NCBI GenBank assembly: GCA_965200145.1
Contig: CBDATG010000003.1
Location: 806,001 to 870,000 of the forward strand
Length of the DNA stretch: 64,000 bases
Direction: 5' to 3'
Source: CBDATG01 sp965200145
Lineage (GTDB): Bacteria > Chloroflexota > Dehalococcoidia > Lucifugimonadales > Lucifugimonadaceae
Below, piece by piece: positions 16,737-23,059 of the stretch. Made by a program: the position numbers and the translations under genes. Numbering within the stretch: the stretch's first letter is position 1; the number at the start of each line of letters is the position of its first letter. The notes under the pieces were generated by a model. That model made no database searches and had not been told where the DNA came from. It saw nothing but the letters and a program-made list of their open reading frames with translations.

Positions 16737-17702
16737 CTAAGCCCAATGCCGCCTGTCTACTACGTTCATCAGCGGCTCGCCCTTGGCGAACCTTCGCGCG
16801 TTCTCTAGGATCACCTCGAAACGCCGGCTTGGGATGTCCTCCGCATCCTTGACCGCTATGTGTGGTGTTAGCAGCACGTTTGGGAGCTGCCACAGCTTGT
16901 GGTCTGGCGGCAACGGCTCTATCTCGTAGACATCCAAGCCGCAGCCTGCTATCTCGCCCGACTCTATCGCGTCTGCTAGGTCGTCTATCTTGCACACTTT
17001 GCCCCTGCCTATGTTGATGAAGTATGCCGTTGGCGGCATCAGCGCGAACCTGGCGGCGTTGAAGGTGCCTTCTGACTCCGGAGTATGCGGTGCTGTGTTG
17101 ATTACGAAGTCCGCACGGGGTAGGTGCGCGTCCAGCTCCGATGGCAGATATACCGCCGCGGTCGTGTCAGCGCGGTCTGGCATCGGGTCTATGCCTATCA
17201 CTTCCATCCCGAAGTGCTGACACAGGCGCGCTGTCTCAGAGCCTATGCCTCCCACGCCGTTTATCAGCGCGGTTGCATCTGGCAGGTTGACGTACTGTGA
17301 CTTGCGCGCATCTTTGTCCCATTGTGCGTTTCGCTGGGCTTCGACATACCACGGCAAGCCGCGCGAGAGTGCCAGCACGAACATCATGATGTGATGGCTG
17401 ATGTGGTCGGAGTAGATGCCGCGCGGATTGCAGATCGTCACGGGATGCGCCAGCAGCTCTGGGTAGTAGTAGCCGTAGAAGGGTCCAGCATCGGGATTCT
17501 GCAACCATCGCAGACGCTTCGCGGCCGGTAGCGCATCCGGCGGGATCCACCCGAACGCGGCATCGGCATCTGCCAGCTCTGCCTTTGCATCAGCATCACT
17601 AGCCGGCGACACCACCTCGTACTCCGGCATCGTGTCTGCGAGTCTGGTAGCGAACCACGACTTCAACTCGTCCTGTGGCGGCATGAATACGAACTTTGGC
17701 AT
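16737..17702 (-). CDS. D-2-hydroxyacid dehydrogenase (NAD-binding)
   Basis: A 321-residue member of the D-isomer-specific 2-hydroxyacid dehydrogenase family, which interconverts 2-oxo and D-2-hydroxy acids with NAD(P)H. The Rossmann motif reads GVGGIGSETARL. The substrate/cofactor segment INTAPHTPESEGTFN, INIGRGKV and the catalytic-site GLDVYEIEPLP-x-x-H-K-L-W follow, with the conserved final TPHIA. The start at ATG 17702 has AAGGAG nine bases upstream. The substrate is not predictable. Confidence 0.9.
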   Translation of the reverse strand: MPKFVFMPPQDELKSWFATRLADTMPEYEVVSPASDADAKAELADADAAFGWIPPDALPAAKRLRWLQNPDAGPFYGYYYPELLAHPVTICNPRGIYSDHISHHIMMFVLALSRGLPWYVEAQRNAQWDKDARKSQYVNLPDATALINGVGGIGSETARLCQHFGMEVIGIDPMPDRADTTAAVYLPSELDAHLPRADFVINTAPHTPESEGTFNAARFALMPPTAYFINIGRGKVCKIDDLADAIESGEIAGCGLDVYEIEPLPPDHKLWQLPNVLLTPHIAVKDAEDIPSRRFEVILENARRFAKGEPLMNVVDRRHWA

Positions 17703-17787
17703 TGTCACAAACTCCTTACTGTCGCGCGCACGATCCATGACCAACGCGTTTGGCAGTAGTCAGGCGTGCGTGCGCGTGGGTAACTGA

Positions 17788-19560
17788 TCAGTTCGGCTCC
17801 ACGGACGTTACCTGCCCGCCTAGGTTGCGGAACATCTGCACCGTCGGGTCATCAACATCCTGCACCGCTGGCGACTCGTCCGCGCTGGTAGCCGCCGCGC
17901 CGTTCGTGGGCTCAGCCTCCGTGGGTGTAGTATCAGCAGTTTGCGCTTGACTACTCGCCTGTGCCGTAGCGTCCGCCGGCGATGTTGCACTCGGTGGCGA
18001 TGACGATGACGTTGACGCAGACCCTGTCGTGGCACTCGCACCCGCGCTCGCACCGCCGCCGTCTGTCTCGCCTTGCGACAGCACATTACCCAGCTTGGGC
18101 TGAACGTTCGGTCCGTAGATGGCAGAGAACGCCTGCTTCAACACACCGCGCTTCGTCACATCGCTGAACAGCACCCGCAGGTCAGTCGCGGTGCTGTTGT
18201 ACTTGGGACGCAACATCAACACGTTGTCGACCGGTCCGTGCGGCTGTACAGATGCCAGTACGCGGGTGATCGACTGCGACCCTGACTTATCGAGCTCTTC
18301 AAGCAGCCTCTCCCACTGCGCGTCCGAGCCTGCTGCTGCCGGCGCCGCTGGCGTTGCCGCTGGCGGTGCAGTAGCAGCGCGTGAAGACGGTGGAGGCGCG
18401 GACACACCCGCGGGCGCTGCCCTACCTCGCGCTGGCGCACCGCTTGCCGCCGTGGCAGCTGGTGCAGCTTGCGTGACTGGAGCCGGCGGCGCGACTGCCT
18501 GCAACACCGCCACCTCTAGCGCAAGCGGCGAGGAAGTGTCTGCAAACCTGCTCTGCTGTGCCAACGAAGATATCGCATGCATGATGCCGTACGGGTCCGC
18601 CTCCGCCGTCGCTTCCGCAATCGCCGCTGCTGTCTCGATCTCTCCCGTCATCGATGACACGCCGTGTTTGTGCAACAACGCTTTCCGCAGTATCTCAACA
18701 ACGCCGTCGCGCAATCCTTTCAGCTCCCCGCCTTTCGCCGACTCGTTTTCCACAGTCTCCAGCGCCGCCTTAGCGTCCTGTTTCAATATCGCAGTTGCCA
18801 GCTCTGCCGCCGCCGTTGCGTCCCCTATGCCCAGGAGCTCGCGCGCCTGGTCCACGGTGATAGCCGATCCCGCGCCGCCGAATGAGACTGAGAGCTGCTC
18901 CAGCAGATTCTCAGCATCTCGCAAGCTGCCCCACGCCACTGATGCGATCAGGTTCAGCGTCTCATCGTCCGCTGATATATCCTCCGCTCCGCAGATGAGC
19001 TGCAACCTCTCTATCACATCCTGATTCGTGAGGCGGCGGAAATCGAAACGCTGACACCGGCTGATGATCGTCGCCGGCACCCTGTGTATATCCGTTGTTG
19101 CCAGCACCATCACAACTTGCGGCGGAGGTTCTTCCAGCGTCTTGAGCAGCGCATTGAACGCCGCATCCGTCAGCATGTGCACCTCGTCGATGATGTAGAC
19201 CTTGAAGCTGCCCAACGCAGGACGCAGCAACACCCGGTCACGCAACGCGCGGATGTCGTCTATGCCACGGTTAGATGCGGCATCTATCTCAACTAGGTCG
19301 ATGTATGAACCCTCATCTATGGCGATAGATGCCGGTGCATCAGGTATGGGGTCCCCCGTGTCATCGACCTCGGAGTTCAACGCCTTCGCCAAGATGCGCG
19401 CCGTCGATGTCTTGCCGACACCGCGCGGTCCGGTAAACATGTAGGCGTGCGCAACGCGATCTGTCATCACGGCGCGGCGCAAAGTGTCGGTGATGTGCTG
19501 TTGACCGACTACATCCCGAAACTTGGCAGGACGCCACTTCCTGTAAAACACTGTGCTCAT
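17788..19560 (-). CDS. dnaX: DNA polymerase III subunit gamma/tau
   Basis: DnaX is the motor subunit of the clamp loader. The 590-residue protein has Walker A GPRGVGKTS (residues 44-52), Walker B IIDEVHML, the sensor 1 region VLATTDIHRVPATI-x-S-R-C-Q and the arginine-finger SRC. Between Walker A and EIDAASNRG, at residues 62-80, the usual four-Cys zinc module is missing: the segment N-S-E-V-D-D-T-G-D-P has no cysteines. The C-terminal third is a Pro/Ala/Ser linker and short tail with no recognised tau domain. ATG 19560 begins M-S-T-V-F-Y-R-K-W, the family's usual start. Confidence 0.93.
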   Translation of the reverse strand: MSTVFYRKWRPAKFRDVVGQQHITDTLRRAVMTDRVAHAYMFTGPRGVGKTSTARILAKALNSEVDDTGDPIPDAPASIAIDEGSYIDLVEIDAASNRGIDDIRALRDRVLLRPALGSFKVYIIDEVHMLTDAAFNALLKTLEEPPPQVVMVLATTDIHRVPATIISRCQRFDFRRLTNQDVIERLQLICGAEDISADDETLNLIASVAWGSLRDAENLLEQLSVSFGGAGSAITVDQARELLGIGDATAAAELATAILKQDAKAALETVENESAKGGELKGLRDGVVEILRKALLHKHGVSSMTGEIETAAAIAEATAEADPYGIMHAISSLAQQSRFADTSSPLALEVAVLQAVAPPAPVTQAAPAATAASGAPARGRAAPAGVSAPPPSSRAATAPPAATPAAPAAAGSDAQWERLLEELDKSGSQSITRVLASVQPHGPVDNVLMLRPKYNSTATDLRVLFSDVTKRGVLKQAFSAIYGPNVQPKLGNVLSQGETDGGGASAGASATTGSASTSSSSPPSATSPADATAQASSQAQTADTTPTEAEPTNGAAATSADESPAVQDVDDPTVQMFRNLGGQVTSVEPN

Positions 19561-19617
19561 GGTGTGCGATTCAATGATACGGCGCGATCGTGCCATATAC
19601 CAGTAAACGCCGGAAGG

Positions 19618-20124
19618 TCAGCCAGAATCGCCATCAGCGCCGAACAGCTGCGCCAATGCCACATCAGTCTTGCCAAACATCACCCGCTCTTCATCTGGCG
19701 TGGCATGATCATACCCCAGCAGATGCAAAGTGCCATGTATCGCTAACATCGCCAGCTCGTAGGTCGTGGTCACACCGTGCTCCCGAGCCTGACAAGCCGC
19801 CCGCGGCACCGAAACAGCAATATCCCCCAGAAAACCCGCATCCTGCATATCCTGCATATCCCTGTGATGACCGTCCGTTGCTGGAAACGCCAACACGTCC
19901 GTAGCGTGATCCTCGCCCGCGAACCTGCGATTCAACCGACGCAACGTCCCGTCACCAGTAAGCATCACGTTCACTGACGCATGTTCGGGCACCTGTTCCC
20001 GTTCCAGGATGCACATGATGGCATCCACAACGAGCTGTGTGTCCACTGAACGCGTCTCCGGCACCGCGTGATCAACATCCACCTCGATCCAGTAGCGGCC
20101 AGTTGCCGGCACGTCGTGGGTCAA
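19618..20124 (-). CDS. ybeY: Endoribonuclease YbeY
   Basis: YbeY is a zinc-dependent endoribonuclease for 16S rRNA 3' maturation and ribosome quality control. The H3xH5xH metal motif is seen as HGTLHLLGYDH, and the preceding DVLAFP segment is typical. The start is TTG at 20124, sharing TTGA with the stop of the upstream 20121-20432 gene. A copy of the dispersed repeat lies inside the coding sequence and encodes R-D-M-Q-D-M-Q-D-A-G, in the loop after DVLAFP. At 168 residues the length is normal. Confidence 0.93.
   Translation of the reverse strand: MTHDVPATGRYWIEVDVDHAVPETRSVDTQLVVDAIMCILEREQVPEHASVNVMLTGDGTLRRLNRRFAGEDHATDVLAFPATDGHHRDMQDMQDAGFLGDIAVSVPRAACQAREHGVTTTYELAMLAIHGTLHLLGYDHATPDEERVMFGKTDVALAQLFGADGDSG
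19839..19868. repeat. Dispersed repeat core inside ybeY
   Basis: CATCCTGCATATCCTGCATA followed by TCCCTGTGAT matches the reverse arm of the intergenic repeat, with ATCCTGCAT doubled. It is read in frame in YbeY as the acidic M-Q-D-M-Q-D stretch, where the family normally has a variable loop. Confidence 0.65.
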
Positions 20125-20432
20125 ACCCGCAACCCTCGCGCTGCTTGGTTGGCAGACTCACGCAACCGACGCAACGCACTCAACAGCGGCGCAAAATCCG
20201 CATCGTCGTCCGCCAAGTCTGATGCCGCGGCGGCCGCGGCGGCTATACCTGCCGCAACCTCCGGTACCGACACCATGTTCGACTCGGCATAGGTGCGCGA
20301 CTCCAGCAGATTGCGCGATATCAGGTCGCTGATCCTGTCTGCGACCGCGAAGTCCGACACACGAATCGCATCATGCGCCAAGGTCTCCGCCAACTCCAAG
20401 GTCGCGTCAAGTTCTGCAACCAGACTCTTCAT
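20121..20432 (-). CDS. Hypothetical helical protein coupled to ybeY
   Basis: A soluble, mostly helical protein of about 103 residues with no recognised domain. Its stop overlaps the TTG start of ybeY (TTGA), so the two are probably translated together. The sequence has an N-terminal amphipathic segment (K-S-L-V-A-E-L-D-A-T-L-E-L-A), an Ala run (A-A-A-A-A-A-S-D) and a basic C-terminal helix. The ATG at 20432 is preferred; a TTG at 20471 would add 13 residues encoded by a GATTGACT-like repeat. Function unknown. Confidence 0.6.
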   Translation of the reverse strand: MKSLVAELDATLELAETLAHDAIRVSDFAVADRISDLISRNLLESRTYAESNMVSVPEVAAGIAAAAAAASDLADDDADFAPLLSALRRLRESANQAARGLRV

Positions 20433-20483
20433 GCCCAGACGACTCACTCGGTCGGTCGGTCGCTTAGTCAATCAGTCAATCGA

Positions 20484-20828
20484 TCACTCGAACCACTCCG
20501 AGTCGAACGCCAGCGACATCGGCGACCACCAGTCATCGGCACCAGCCTCTGGCACCTTCTGCTGATACTCCGACATCAGGTCGTTCCACTCAAGCGCCCG
20601 CGGCGACAGCTCGGTGTAACCCTGAAAATCACGCACCGGATCGAAGTCATCCCGCGCCGTGCAGTACATGAAGAGATGGTTCCCCGAGCGGAATATCTCC
20701 ATGCGGACAATGCCGATCTGCTTAAGCGATGCAATCACCTCCGGCCAGACCTCTCGGTGATACCGCTCATACTCAGCAATCACCGCCGGGTCATCCTTCA
20801 AATCAATAACCTGTGCAAACGTCTTCAT
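20484..20828 (-). CDS. L-rhamnose mutarotase-like protein (RhaM/DUF718)
   Basis: A 114-residue alpha/beta-barrel-like protein of the RhaM (DUF718) family, whose characterised members interconvert the anomers of L-rhamnose. The typical features are Y-x-x-Y-H-R-E-V-W-P-E-V, a central R-M-E-I-F, and the C-terminal W-W-S-P-M. The ATG at 20828 follows GGAGG six bases away and is well supported; the upstream in-frame extension reads through a dispersed repeat and is rejected. No rhamnose genes are nearby, so another sugar, such as fucose, is possible. Confidence 0.85.
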   Translation of the reverse strand: MKTFAQVIDLKDDPAVIAEYERYHREVWPEVIASLKQIGIVRMEIFRSGNHLFMYCTARDDFDPVRDFQGYTELSPRALEWNDLMSEYQQKVPEAGADDWWSPMSLAFDSEWFE

Positions 20829-20862
20829 AGCAAGCCTCCAGTCACAGCAGTCTACCAGACAC

Positions 20863-20970
20863 CTATCCTGTACAATCCTGCCGCAAACTAACAAGGATAG
20901 ACAGGATAAGGCAGGATAGTGCAATCCCTGTCCTTATCCTGTATCATTCTGCATATCCCTGTTAATCCGC
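20863..20970. repeat. Two-armed dispersed repeat before A1
   Basis: It holds an ATCCTGTACAATCCTG arm, then AACAAGGATAGACAGGATAA with GGCAGGATAG, then TTATCCTGTATCATTCTGCA with TATCCCTGTTAATCC. Forward and reverse arms are complementary with a few mismatches, so the transcript could fold into a long hairpin. It separates the RhaM-like gene from the divergent A1 gene. Confidence 0.8.
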
Positions 20971-20990
20971 ACCAGCGAACGGAGGACACC

Positions 20991-21257
20991 ATGGCTCAAG
21001 CAACGCAGGAATACCCAGACCTCACCTTTGAAGACATCAGCGACGAATACTCCAAGTTTGAGGCGCGCATCTCGCGCTCAAACGTGAAGGGTGTTAAGCA
21101 TCTCAAGCTGGTCGTCGATCGGCCTTTCCGCTCCGGCGACGAGCTCAGCGCTTGGTTGCACGCGAACGTCAGCAGACTCCGTTCGGACATCAACAACAAA
21201 GACCTGTTCTCAGTCGATGAAGGCTCCGCTAGCTACGAGCCGCAATCCCAACCATAG
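20991..21257 (+). CDS. Small cassette protein A1
   Basis: An 88-residue soluble protein of an unrecognised family that occurs four times in 2 kb. It is nearly identical in its N-terminal 25 residues to A3 (M-A-Q-A-T, then P-D-L-T-F-E-D-I-S-D-E-Y-S-K-F). All members share the pattern G-hydrophobic-K/Y-hydrophobic-x-V/I-x-R-x-F-R/S, then E-L-x-x-W-L-x-A and a final amphipathic helix. A strong GGAGG lies five bases before ATG 20991. Unlike A2 and A3 it has no B partner. No catalytic motif is visible; function unknown. Confidence 0.75.
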   Translation: MAQATQEYPDLTFEDISDEYSKFEARISRSNVKGVKHLKLVVDRPFRSGDELSAWLHANVSRLRSDINNKDLFSVDEGSASYEPQSQP

Positions 21258-21265
21258 GTTTGCCA

Positions 21266-21380
21266 CTATCCTGTATCATCTTGCATATCCCTGTGAATCC
21301 ATGAACTAACACGGATAGACAGGATAGGGCAGGATAGTGCTGATTATCCTGTACAATCCTGTGTATCCCTGTTAATCCCG
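21266..21380. repeat. Two-armed dispersed repeat between A1 and A2
   Basis: A reverse arm (ATCCTGTATCATCTTGCATA), a forward arm (ACGGATAGACAGGATAGGGC) and a second reverse arm (ATCCTGTACAATCCTGTGTA). The arms are mutually complementary. The copy begins within nine bases of the A1 stop and ends at the A2 ribosome-binding site, so it could act as terminator and spacer together. Confidence 0.8.
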
Positions 21381-21395
21381 CAAAGGAGCATGCCC

Positions 21396-21614
21396 ATGGC
21401 ACAGGAAACACACGCGCCTCCAGAATCCCCGCACAACGGCAACTTTGAGGAGGTCTCAAGGTTCGCAGTTCACTTTTCTGACACCCCTGAACCGGGTCTA
21501 AGACACGTAAAGGTAGATGTCGAACGCACCTTCCGCACCTCTGAAGAGCTCAGCCTATGGTTGCAGGCATGCGTCCTACGACTCGCCTTGGATGCTAAAT
21601 CCGAAGGGAATTAG
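21396..21614 (+). CDS. Small cassette protein A2
   Basis: A 72-residue member of the A family and more divergent than A1 and A3. It keeps M-A-Q at the start, the pattern G-L-R-H-V-K-V-D-V-E-R-T-F-R and the E-E-L-S-L-W-L-Q-A-C helix. An AAGGAG site serves ATG 21396 (an ATG at 21390 is in the same frame). It is followed one base later by the B2 gene, indicating a two-gene unit. Function unknown. Confidence 0.7.
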   Translation: MAQETHAPPESPHNGNFEEVSRFAVHFSDTPEPGLRHVKVDVERTFRTSEELSLWLQACVLRLALDAKSEGN

Positions 21615-21615
21615 C

Positions 21616-21879
21616 ATGGAATTCACCTTCGGCATCGACACAGTGATCGCAGGCGTCTCTGGGGTGGTCGCTGGCGCGTTGCCATCCTTGCTGAGAGCCG
21701 TGTGGAGAGAGTGCGTTCGAAGACGCAAACAGAAATTCAGACTCGACATGATGCGAATCGACAAACACACAGAGATGGTACTTCGAGGAATGGAGATGGG
21801 CTACACCGTGACTTCAACCAGCTCATCCGACACGTACAAACCGCGAACTAACAAGGATAGACAGGATAAGGCAGGATAG
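21616..21879 (+). CDS. Small membrane-associated cassette protein B2
   Basis: An 87-residue partner of A2. A hydrophobic Gly/Ala segment (residues about 8-28, I-A-G-V-S-G-V-V-A-G-A) is likely to insert in the membrane. A short motif A-V-W-R-E-C-V-R-R-R and a basic helix follow. B3 repeats this layout (A-F-W-R-E-C-R-E-R-R). The final 14 residues are encoded by the forward arm of the dispersed repeat, whose TAG ends the frame. It overlaps nothing upstream and starts one base after A2. Function unknown; the pair recalls small two-gene modules, but no known toxin-antitoxin family is recognised. Confidence 0.65.
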   Translation: MEFTFGIDTVIAGVSGVVAGALPSLLRAVWRECVRRRKQKFRLDMMRIDKHTEMVLRGMEMGYTVTSTSSSDTYKPRTNKDRQDKAG

Positions 21880-21920
21880 GGCTGATTATCCTGTATCATC
21901 TTGCGTATCCCTGTGAATCC
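21846..21920. repeat. Dispersed repeat overlapping the 3' end of B2
   Basis: Forward arm AACTAACAAGGATAGACAGG with ATAAGGCAGGATAG, then reverse arm TTATCCTGTATCATCTTGCG with TATCCCTGTGAATCC. The forward arm provides the last codons and stop of B2; the reverse arm ends 22 bases before A3. Confidence 0.8.
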
Positions 21921-21942
21921 ACACCAGCGAACGGAGGACGCG

Positions 21943-22173
21943 ATGGCACAAGCTACCGACACGCACCCAGACCTCACCTTTGAAGACATCAGCGACGAAT
22001 ACTCCAAGTTCAAGGCGGACGTCTGGCCGACAAACATCGAAGGAGTCAACCTACTCAAGCTCGACATCGAGCGTCCCTTCCGCGACACCGACGAGCTCAG
22101 CACGTGGTTGCACGCATACGTCGCCAAACTTGGAACCGACCTCAAGAACAAGATCGTCGACCAAGATGATTGA
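21943..22173 (+). CDS. Small cassette protein A3
   Basis: A 76-residue A-family member closely matching A1 in the N-terminus and ribosome-binding region (ACGGAGGACGCG before ATG 21943). It keeps G-V-N-L-L-K-L-D-I-E-R-P-F-R and E-L-S-T-W-L-H-A-Y-V. The upstream leader is also duplicated from A1, so the repeat, leader and gene moved as a unit. Its stop overlaps the start of B3 by eight bases. Confidence 0.75.
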   Translation: MAQATDTHPDLTFEDISDEYSKFKADVWPTNIEGVNLLKLDIERPFRDTDELSTWLHAYVAKLGTDLKNKIVDQDD

Positions 22174-22456
22174 GCTAGATGCCGCTATCGGAGCCCTGAT
22201 CGGAGTCATAACCGGCGCAACGCCGTTCATTGTGTCCGCATTCTGGAGAGAGTGCCGAGAAAGACGAATCGAGAGGGACAGGCGGTCCGCGCGCCAACAC
22301 AGGGAACGAATGCTGGAACTAAGCCTGAACAATCAGCGTGAAACGATAAAGCTCGGAATCGAAAGGCAGTACTCGGTCGATGTCCACAAAGACTCCATCG
22401 CCCTCCAAGCCCCCCACACCGAGACCCAGACACCATCAGATAACACATCCAACTAG
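22166..22456 (+). CDS. Small membrane-associated cassette protein B3
   Basis: A 96-residue homologue of B2. A hydrophobic N-terminal segment (A-A-I-G-A-L-I-G-V-I-T-G-A) is followed by F-W-R-E-C-R-E-R-R, a long basic coiled segment rich in R, E and Q, and a Thr/Pro tail. It starts inside the last codons of A3 (ATGATTGA overlap), showing translational coupling. Length and layout resemble single-span membrane effectors or anchors, but no family is recognised. A repeat copy follows 14 bases later. Confidence 0.68.
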   Translation: MIELDAAIGALIGVITGATPFIVSAFWRECRERRIERDRRSARQHRERMLELSLNNQRETIKLGIERQYSVDVHKDSIALQAPHTETQTPSDNTSN

Positions 22457-22470
22457 TGACCAGTGCACCC

Positions 22471-22540
22471 TATCCTGTATCATCCTGCATATCCCTGTTA
22501 ATCCCGCAAACTAACAAGGATAGACAGGATAAGGCAGGAT
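22471..22540. repeat. Two-armed dispersed repeat after B3
   Basis: Reverse arm ATCCTGTATCATCCTGCATA with TCCCTGTTAATCC, then forward arm AACAAGGATAGACAGGATAA with GGCAGGAT. The arms are complementary and separated by about ten bases, which makes this the clearest potential hairpin terminator of the array. It sits between the convergent B3 and A4. Confidence 0.8.
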
Positions 22541-22584
22541 GCAATCCGGCGACCCCCGCGATCACCGCATCCAACTCTGGCATC

Positions 22585-22812
22585 CTACTGGACCGACGAC
22601 TTGGACAACTCTGACGCTAGCTTCTTGACGCACGCGTTCAACCAGGTTTGCAGCTCTTGAGTGCTGGAGAAAACACGACGTGCATCAATCTCCAAGTAGT
22701 TCAATCCCTCTACTTCCGTAGGTGAGACCAGCACGTGGAACTGAGTCTCCACATCCGAGGAGGCCTCATGACCGGCCTGCGGACGGCGTTCGCCAGCTGT
22801 CGCGGTTTTCAT
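22585..22812 (-). CDS. Small cassette protein A4, inverted
   Basis: A 75-residue, minus-strand member of the A family: G-L-N-Y-L-E-I-D-A-R-R-V-F-S, then E-L-Q-T-W-L-N-A-C-V and a C-terminal K-K-L-A-S-E-L helix. The N-terminus is unrelated to A1 and A3 and lacks the L-T-F-E-D-I segment. ATG 22812 is preferred, with TTG 22836 as the longer alternative. No B partner lies next to it; B-like sequence was looked for downstream without success. Confidence 0.6.
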   Translation of the reverse strand: MKTATAGERRPQAGHEASSDVETQFHVLVSPTEVEGLNYLEIDARRVFSSTQELQTWLNACVKKLASELSKSSVQ

Positions 22813-22884
22813 CTCTTGCAATCCCCAATCATCCAAGATCGATACCAGACATTCTATATGTTAACCCAGCCAAACCGCGACCAA

Positions 22885-22955
22885 TAACAAGGATAGACAG
22901 GATAGGGCAGGATAGGGGGTATCATGGCTTATCCTGCATATCCCTGTTAATCCCC
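22885..22955. repeat. Two-armed dispersed repeat before the LRR gene
   Basis: Forward arm AACAAGGATAGACAGGATAG with GGCAGGATAG, then reverse arm TTATCCTGCATATCCCTGTT with AATCCC. It is a compact hairpin candidate in the 247-base gap between A4 and the giant LRR gene. The remaining 100 bases of that gap hold the LRR leader, with no further feature seen. Confidence 0.8.
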
Positions 22956-23059
22956 TCGTATATTAGTTGACATTCGCGGTGGGCGCGCGTATTATGTATC
23001 ATGATTGTCTGTCAGGCACGCGCGCCTGGCAGCTTAACGCGCATCATAAGGAAGCAGAC

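Noticed and set aside
20829..20924. Longer start for the RhaM-like protein
   Set aside because: The additional codons read through a dispersed repeat, and ATG 20828 has a good GGAGG six bases upstream.
20863..22955. Regularly spaced repeats as a CRISPR array
   Set aside because: The repeats vary in length and sequence, the intervals hold protein genes of 220-300 bases, and no cas gene is in the window.
22967..23059. Longer N-terminus for the LRR protein
   Set aside because: The extra 31 codons lack a ribosome-binding site and lie upstream of the clear signal peptide; ATG 23060 follows AAGGAAG.
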